Shown here piece after piece: positions 7,460 to 10,630 of a stretch of DNA of 10,630 bases. The notes under the pieces were generated by a model. The model was not told where the DNA came from. It searched no databases and worked only from the letters and a program-made list of their open reading frames with translations. The position numbers and the translations under genes are program-made. Location: positions 1 through 10,630 of the forward strand of contig JBKDZR010000055.1 in NCBI GenBank assembly GCA_047971485.1, in the 5' to 3' direction. This DNA is from JBKDZR01 sp047971485. Its GTDB lineage: Bacteria > Pseudomonadota > Alphaproteobacteria > Rhodobacterales > Rhodobacteraceae. Each line of letters starts with the position of its first letter. The first letter of the stretch is position 1.

Positions 7460-7513
7460 GGCCGTTGGTATGAGACCGGGTTCATGCCAACGGCCACGTT
7501 TCATGGCCGTTGG
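7460..7513. repeat. Three-part repeat able to form two mutually exclusive hairpins
   Basis: GGCCGTTGG occurs at 7460-7468 and 7505-7513, and its reverse complement CCAACGGCC at 7487-7495. Stem 1 pairs 7460-7473 with 7482-7495 (14 bp, one T-G wobble, 8-base loop). Stem 2 pairs 7487-7496 with 7504-7513 (10 bp perfect, 7-base loop). The middle arm can join only one stem at a time. There is no T-run on either side. Confidence 0.8.
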
Positions 7514-7633
7514 TCCCAACAAACCGAGCCCCGCATCGAGAGGCTGCGGCTGAATAACCATATTTCCATATTCCCTTCAGGGAACGGACACCCACTTACG
7601 ACAGAATATCAGGCCAGCCGCCAAGGCCCAGCG

Positions 7634-8296
7634 TCAGCTGGCCAGCATCCGCAACCCATATGTCACATCAGACCGCACCGCCAAGCGCAGCCCCGGTTCA
7701 TCCCCCGCGCGCAACGCAGCAATGATCAAACGGTGACCTGCCGGTGGCTCGGATCGGCGCAGCTTGCCATACAGTTTTCCCATGGTCGGCCCCAGTTGCA
7801 ACCAGACGGTTTCCAGCAATGCCAGCATCGCCGGCGCCTGCGCGCGCAGATACAGGGTGCGGTGGAACTCCAGGTTGGTCCGGATATAGCCCTGGGCATC
7901 ACGCAAGGCGACCCGTTCGGCCACGGCGCGGTTGATCGTTTCCAACCGCTCAATCAGCGCCATATGGGCGCGCGGCAACGCCCGCGATGCCAGCTCCGGC
8001 TCCAGAAGCGCACGCACCGATGCCAGTTCCTCAATCCGGTCATTAGACAATTCCGGCGTACTGACCCGCCCCGAGGCCGACAGCGTCAGCGCCCCTTCCG
8101 CCGCCAGCCGGCGCACCGCTTCGCGCGCAGGGGTCATGGACGTGCCGAACTCGGCCCCGATGCCACGCAGGGTCAGCGCCACGCCGGGGGGCAATTCGCC
8201 ATGCATGATCCGGGTCCGCAAACTGCGATAAACGGCATCATGGGCCAGGCCCGACACCTCGGCGCCCCGAGTACTACGCCCCGGCGCGCCGATCAT
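7634..8296 (-). CDS. GntR-family transcriptional regulator (FadR/FCD-type)
   Basis: This 220-residue protein has an N-terminal winged helix-turn-helix (about 16-80: HDAVYRSLRTRIMHGELPPG, then EFGTSMTPAREAVRRLAAEGAL), the classic GntR DNA-binding pattern, and an all-helical FCD effector domain (about 86-215). Such regulators usually control nearby sugar-acid, amino-acid or fatty-acid genes; the ligand is not predictable here. The FCD metal site looks altered: the usual Asp four residues before the FH histidine is N141 (NLEFH, H145), H188 is kept, and the position of the final histidine appears to be D210. The ATG at 8296 overlaps the tga of the upstream metallopeptidase gene by ATGA, so the pair is likely translationally coupled. 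Confidence 0.9.
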   Translation of the reverse strand: MIGAPGRSTRGAEVSGLAHDAVYRSLRTRIMHGELPPGVALTLRGIGAEFGTSMTPAREAVRRLAAEGALTLSASGRVSTPELSNDRIEELASVRALLEPELASRALPRAHMALIERLETINRAVAERVALRDAQGYIRTNLEFHRTLYLRAQAPAMLALLETVWLQLGPTMGKLYGKLRRSEPPAGHRLIIAALRAGDEPGLRLAVRSDVTYGLRMLAS

Positions 8297-9000
8297 GCCG
8301 CAAACCTGTGGGCGTGCAGCCCGGCGCCATGCTGACGCAGCCAGGCACGATGCGCACGATAGCCGGGACAGATCCCGGCCACCACCCGCCAGAATGCCGG
8401 AGAATGATTCATTTCAACCAGATGGGCCACCTCATGTGCCGCCACATAATCCAGAATTTCGGGAGGCGCCATGATCAGCCGCCAGGAAAACATCAGCCGC
8501 CCGTCACTGGTGCACGACCCCCAACGCGATCGTGTGTCGCGCAGTGAAATTCGCGCAATCCGCTGATTGAGCGTACACGCATGCCCCTCGGCCGCCCGGG
8601 CCAGCCGGTCACGCGCCATGACCCGCAACAACCCGACCAGCTGGGGACCGGCCGGCTGATCCGGGCGCAGCACCACCCCCTGGTCTGTCAGCGCCGGCCG
8701 CCTTTGCCCCGCCGGCAGCGCGATCAGGGGCCGCGCCACCCCCTCGACAGGCACCGACCCCCCGATCCGCAAGGCCGGCGGCGGGCGCCGATCCCCAACA
8801 TGCCCCCGCACCCAATCGCCCTGCTCGGCCAGAAAGCGCGCGGCGGCCTCCAGCTGGACACGGTGCGGCAACGTCAGCGTCACGCGCCCGTCCAACCGCG
8901 AGACCCGCAACGACAGACGCCGCGCGCGCGCATGACGGCGCAGCCGGACCTCGATCTCGGGTTCTCCTTCCAGAATCAGCCTGTCCGTGCGCACGCTCAT
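8293..9000 (-). CDS. YgjP-like zinc metallopeptidase (SprT/M48-type domain)
   Basis: The 235-residue protein matches the YgjP (DUF45) family of putative zinc-dependent metallopeptidases; E. coli YgjP is of uncertain physiological role. The diagnostic block is in the C-terminal half: DTRSRWGSC (155-163), LMFSWRLIMAP (169-179), DYVAAHEVAHL (184-194) and MNHSPAFW (197-204). H189 and H193 of HExxH plus H199 are the likely zinc ligands, with E190 catalytic. The N-terminal part is Arg-rich (RRHARARRLSLRVS, 21-34), as is usual in the family. No signal peptide is seen, so it is probably cytosolic. The gene is first in a two-gene unit with gntR and divergent from the TIGR02300 gene. The ribosome site is weak (GGGGCGG directly before the ATG). 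Confidence 0.9.
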   Translation of the reverse strand: MSVRTDRLILEGEPEIEVRLRRHARARRLSLRVSRLDGRVTLTLPHRVQLEAAARFLAEQGDWVRGHVGDRRPPPALRIGGSVPVEGVARPLIALPAGQRRPALTDQGVVLRPDQPAGPQLVGLLRVMARDRLARAAEGHACTLNQRIARISLRDTRSRWGSCTSDGRLMFSWRLIMAPPEILDYVAAHEVAHLVEMNHSPAFWRVVAGICPGYRAHRAWLRQHGAGLHAHRFAA

Positions 9001-9146
9001 CCGCCCCGCGTTTCATGCCAGTGGTTTGCCCCAGAATAGCCCGCCGCGGCAGGCTTGTCTCTAGGTCCAACAAAGCCTTTGACAAGGGACAGCCACTGTG
9101 GCACGGGACGGCTTTGGCGCTTTCACCAGCAAGAGAGGACCGCATT
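9001..9146. promoter_or_regulatory. Divergent intergenic region with a candidate -35 element
   Basis: The 146 bases between the divergent metallopeptidase and TIGR02300 genes must carry promoters for both. On the + strand a perfect TTGACA lies at 9079-9084, but no convincing -10 hexamer follows at 16-18 bases, so the assignment is tentative. No clear - strand promoter was found. Confidence 0.35.
9134..9139 (+). promoter_or_regulatory. Shine-Dalgarno site of the TIGR02300 gene
   Basis: AGAGGA lies 7 bases before the ATG at 9147. It supports that start over an in-frame ATG at 9015, which would add 44 residues of non-family sequence. Confidence 0.75.
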
Positions 9147-9467
9147 ATGCCCAAAGAAGAATGGGGCACCAAGCGGGTTTGCCCGACCACCGGGAAACGC
9201 TTTTACGATCTCGGGCGCGATCCGATCGTCAGCCCCTATACCGGCGAGGTCGTCACCATCGACACTGGCGGCAAATCCCGTGCGCTGATTAACGAGAAGA
9301 AGGCCAAACCCGAAACGGCCAAGGAAGACGATGACGATGTCATTCTGGAAGATGACGACGACGATGCCGGCGTCAACCTGGACGATGATCTGCTGGACGA
9401 TGACGATGACGACAACGTTTCGCTGGACGATATCGCCGACGTTGCCGCGGATGATGACGATAGCTGA
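9147..9467 (+). CDS. TIGR02300 (FYDLN-acid) family protein with Asp-rich tail
   Basis: This 106-residue protein of unknown function belongs to the alphaproteobacterial FYDLN-acid family. The conserved N-terminal part is MPKEEWGTKRVCPTTGKRFY followed by DLGRDPIVSPYTG (residues 1-33). The family's FYDLN motif reads FYDLG here. In relatives with CPxCG knuckles this region resembles a zinc ribbon; here only C12 remains (CPTT, SPYT), so metal binding is unlikely. From residue 61 the tail is extremely acidic: 25 of the last 46 residues are Asp, in runs of 3 to 6. Such a tail suggests binding to basic proteins, cations or ribosomal parts, but no role is established. It sits just upstream of the tRNA-Ala gene. 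Confidence 0.9.
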   Translation: MPKEEWGTKRVCPTTGKRFYDLGRDPIVSPYTGEVVTIDTGGKSRALINEKKAKPETAKEDDDDVILEDDDDDAGVNLDDDLLDDDDDDNVSLDDIADVAADDDDS

Positions 9468-9487
9468 GCCGGACGATCATTTTTCGC

Positions 9488-9516
9488 TTGAAGTGTTCGG
9501 CACGCTTCCTTAGATA
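9488..9516 (+). promoter_or_regulatory. Candidate promoter of tRNA-Ala
   Basis: TTGAAG (9488-9493) and TAGATA (9511-9516) are separated by 17 bases. They are followed by a GC-rich stretch (CGCGCTGTGC), typical of stable-RNA discriminators. The tRNA 5' end lies 30 bases further on. The -10 match is only moderate. Confidence 0.4.
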
Positions 9517-9520
9517 CGCG

Positions 9521-9542
9521 CTGTGCTTGGGAACAGGCACAG
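9521..9542 (+). other. Small hairpin in the tRNA leader
   Basis: CTGTGC (9521-9526) and GCACAG (9537-9542) form a 6-bp stem with a 10-base loop, ending 4 bases before the mature tRNA 5' end. It may be a leader structure of the pre-tRNA; the role is inference. Confidence 0.35.
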
Positions 9543-9546
9543 AGAT

Positions 9547-9622
<76 letters not shown>

Positions 9623-9652
9623 TCCCGCACTTCAGGGATAAAAATCCGCTAA

Positions 9653-9677
9653 CACCCTGAAAGAGAGGGTGATTTTT
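9653..9677 (+). terminator. Intrinsic terminator after tRNA-Ala
   Basis: The stem CACCCT (9653-9658) with AGGGTG (9666-9671) and a 7-base loop is followed by A and five T residues. An A-rich stretch at 9640-9645 can pair with the T-run and extend the stem, so it may act weakly on the - strand too. Confidence 0.75.
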
Positions 9678-9682
9678 GCGGT

Positions 9683-9931
9683 TCAACAACCCGCATTCCG
9701 GCTATACCTCAGTGGCTCAGCAAAGGCCAGTTTGAGCACCCTTCTCTTGAGGGCGAAGTTGCCATTTTTATAAATATTCCAAAAAATTGCCAGGAACGCC
9801 ATGGCCGGGTCGATAAATTCGCTCAGGCGTGCATCGCTCGGCACCGCCAACACGGCTCGTTCCGCCAGTCTGATCTTCTCGCGTTCCAGCTCTTCGATAT
9901 GCTTTTCATACGCCCCAATCACGGACGGGCT
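9683..9931 (-). pseudogene. C-terminal remnant of a large serine recombinase
   Basis: The last 79 or so codons of a - strand frame match the C-terminal part of large serine site-specific recombinases. There is a coiled-coil helix, SVIGAYEKHIEELEREKIRL, then AERA, followed by FIDPAMAFLAIFWNIYKNGNFALKRRVLKLAFAEP and YSRNAG (shown in pieces). Full-length relatives have several hundred residues with an N-terminal catalytic resolvase domain. None of that domain is visible, and the frame ends at tga 9683-9685 just after YSRNAGC, where relatives continue further. The piece is therefore cut at both ends and cannot be active. It lies 6 bases beyond the tRNA-Ala terminator, facing the tRNA. The match is from memory of the family; the exact left limit (about 9922-9940) is uncertain. 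Confidence 0.7.
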
Positions 9932-10303
9932 GGAGGGTCGTGTCCGCTCACCCTTCAAATGGGAAAATGCCCATTGGGTATCGGTCGGCGGCGCGTCCAA
10001 ATGGCCGTGTCCCTCACGATCCGAGATCGGGAACAGGGACGGAGAGGACCGGATCGGGCCGCCCATCTTCGTCTCCGTCCAATCAAAGCCGAACCCGCAG
10101 TGGTCACCGAGTTCTGCACACCTCCAAGTGACGCACCAAGATCGGAGGCAATACCCCCTGCTCAACCAACCTCCTGACCCGTCTGAGAACGCTTCAGAAG
10201 GTACAGCCGTTTGAATGTTCGTGGGTCGAACTTCATGGAACAGCCACCCCTCTTTTCATCTGGCGGCTGGCCCGGCTTCTGGACCAGCCGCGCCGGCACA
10301 CGG
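9932..10303. other. Non-coding or decayed stretch without a recognisable gene
   Basis: About 370 bases lie between the recombinase fragment and the transporter gene. The frame of the fragment stays open to an ATG at 10165, but its residues (Cys/Trp-rich, then Pro/His-rich) resemble no family I know. A 24-codon - strand frame starts at ATG 10234 (MKFDPRTFKRLYLLKRSQTG...), also unrecognised. Inverted repeats are present at 10037-10045 with 10072-10080 (GGACGGAGA/TCTCCGTCC) and at 10263-10291. The simplest reading is degraded mobile-element DNA. Confidence 0.5.
10263..10291 (-). terminator. Possible terminator hairpin after the substrate-binding protein gene
   Basis: GCGGCTGG and CCAGCCGC (10263-10270 and 10284-10291) form a perfect 8-bp stem with a 13-base loop, 12 bases past the stop of the - strand gene. 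No T-run follows on that strand, so the function is uncertain. Confidence 0.35.
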
Positions 10304-10630
10304 CTATTGAGAAAGGCCGAGAAGCCGGATTGTCTCGGCCTGTGCGGCCATCGCATCTTCTGGTGTGATCTCAATGACTTTCGGCAGATCCATTGTGTTG
10401 GGGACCCCCGCAACCGGGGCAAAACCATTGGCGTTGTTGATCGCCTGCGCTTCGTCCGTCATCAGAAAGGATGTGAAAAGCCGTGCCGCATTCGGGTGCG
10501 GGGCATCCGTTACAACGCTGGCAAGGTTGTTCGATGAGATAGTCGGCTCGACAAAGGCCTGCCCCAGGGGCGCACCGCGTGCGATCAGACCCACCGCCAC
10601 CTGATTGATGCCGGGCGCGAACGTTGCCTG
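10304..10630 (-). CDS. ABC transporter periplasmic substrate-binding protein, C-terminal part
   Basis: The frame is open from the right window edge, so the N-terminal part and signal peptide are missing; 108 C-terminal residues are visible. It begins QATFAPGINQVAVGLIARGA, then VEPTISSNNLASVVTDAPHPNAARLF, with TSFLMTDEAQAINNANGFAPVAGVP. This is the closing lobe of family-1 type (iron(III)/polyamine-like) extracellular solute-binding proteins, in which the PHPNAARLFxxFLxxxEAQ helix and the following GFxPVxGV segment are typical. Substrate cannot be judged from this part. In such loci permease and ATPase genes normally accompany the gene; here they are not downstream, so they should be upstream, beyond the window, if present. 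The tag stop is at 10304-10306. Confidence 0.85.
   Translation of the reverse strand, partial: QATFAPGINQVAVGLIARGAPLGQAFVEPTISSNNLASVVTDAPHPNAARLFTSFLMTDEAQAINNANGFAPVAGVPNTMDLPKVIEITPEDAMAAQAETIRLLGLSQ

Larger units (their letters stand above)
7205..7633. other. Long non-coding, inverted-repeat-rich region between convergent lpd and gntR
   Basis: No gene could be supported here. A 61-codon + strand frame (7288-7473) has no ribosome site and no recognisable motif. The region instead holds stacked palindromes: GGCGCGG/CCGCGCC (7227-7233 and 7251-7257) around a GCCC-GAA-GGGC mini-hairpin (7239-7249); a 21-bp perfect inverted repeat (7250-7270 with 7373-7393); and a triple repeat at 7460-7513. 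A small palindrome, TTCCCTTCAGGGAA, lies near 7574-7587. It may be a dispersed intergenic repeat element or a double terminator zone between convergent genes; this is inference. Confidence 0.6.

Noticed and set aside
7288..7473. 61-codon + strand frame in the lpd-gntR gap
   Set aside because: No Shine-Dalgarno and no motif, and it runs straight through the palindromes, so it is better read as non-coding.
7484..8335. 283-codon + strand frame opposite gntR
   Set aside because: Gln/Arg/Pro-rich translation without motifs, antisense to a clear GntR regulator.
9099..9114. Sigma-54-like sequence TGGCACG in front of the TIGR02300 gene
   Set aside because: The -24-like half is good, but the -12 GC falls one base out of register and TTGC is absent.
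9683..10165. The whole 160-codon - strand frame as one intact gene
   Set aside because: Only the last 79 or so codons resemble a known family; the upstream part resembles nothing and relatives are several times longer.

Overview
The window reads as a piece of a high-GC alphaproteobacterial chromosome, most likely a Rhodobacteraceae (Roseobacter or Rhodobacter-like) genome. The evidence is the gene order sucD, a DUF805 membrane protein, sucA, sucB, a small lipoprotein and lpd; a SucB with two tandem lipoyl domains; and a TIGR02300 (FYDLN-acid) gene beside a tRNA-Ala(GGC). This assignment is inference from gene content, since no database search was possible.

Region 1 (1-7169, all + strand) is a TCA-cycle operon. 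It holds the 3' end of succinyl-CoA ligase alpha (sucD), then the three subunits of the 2-oxoglutarate dehydrogenase complex: E1 (sucA), E2 (sucB) and E3 (lpd). The enzymes act in sequence, 2-oxoglutarate to succinyl-CoA by E1/E2/E3 and succinyl-CoA to succinate by SucCD. Two non-enzymatic proteins are embedded among them: a four-helix DUF805 membrane protein between sucD and sucA, and a predicted lipoprotein between sucB and lpd. A possible 26-codon micro-ORF with a Shine-Dalgarno overlaps the lpd start. A terminator-like hairpin follows lpd.

Region 2 (7170-7633) has no convincing gene. It lies between the convergent lpd and gntR genes and is rich in inverted repeats, including two sets of three-part repeats that can pair in mutually exclusive ways.

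Region 3 (7634-9000, - strand) is a two-gene unit: a YgjP-like zinc metallopeptidase followed, through an ATGA overlap, by a GntR/FadR-type regulator. A divergent gene at 9147-9467 encodes a TIGR02300 protein with an extremely Asp-rich tail. A complete tRNA-Ala(GGC) follows at 9547-9622, with a plausible promoter and an intrinsic terminator.

Region 4 (about 9683-10630) looks like accessory or scarred DNA. It has a C-terminal fragment of a large serine recombinase directly beyond the tRNA terminator, then about 370 bases with no recognisable gene, then the 3' end of an ABC transporter substrate-binding protein gene that runs off the right edge. I found no clearly new defence or biosynthetic system. 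The items most worth a second look are the recombinase scar beside the tRNA, the structured lpd-gntR intergenic region, and the two unexplained proteins inside the 2-oxoglutarate dehydrogenase operon.
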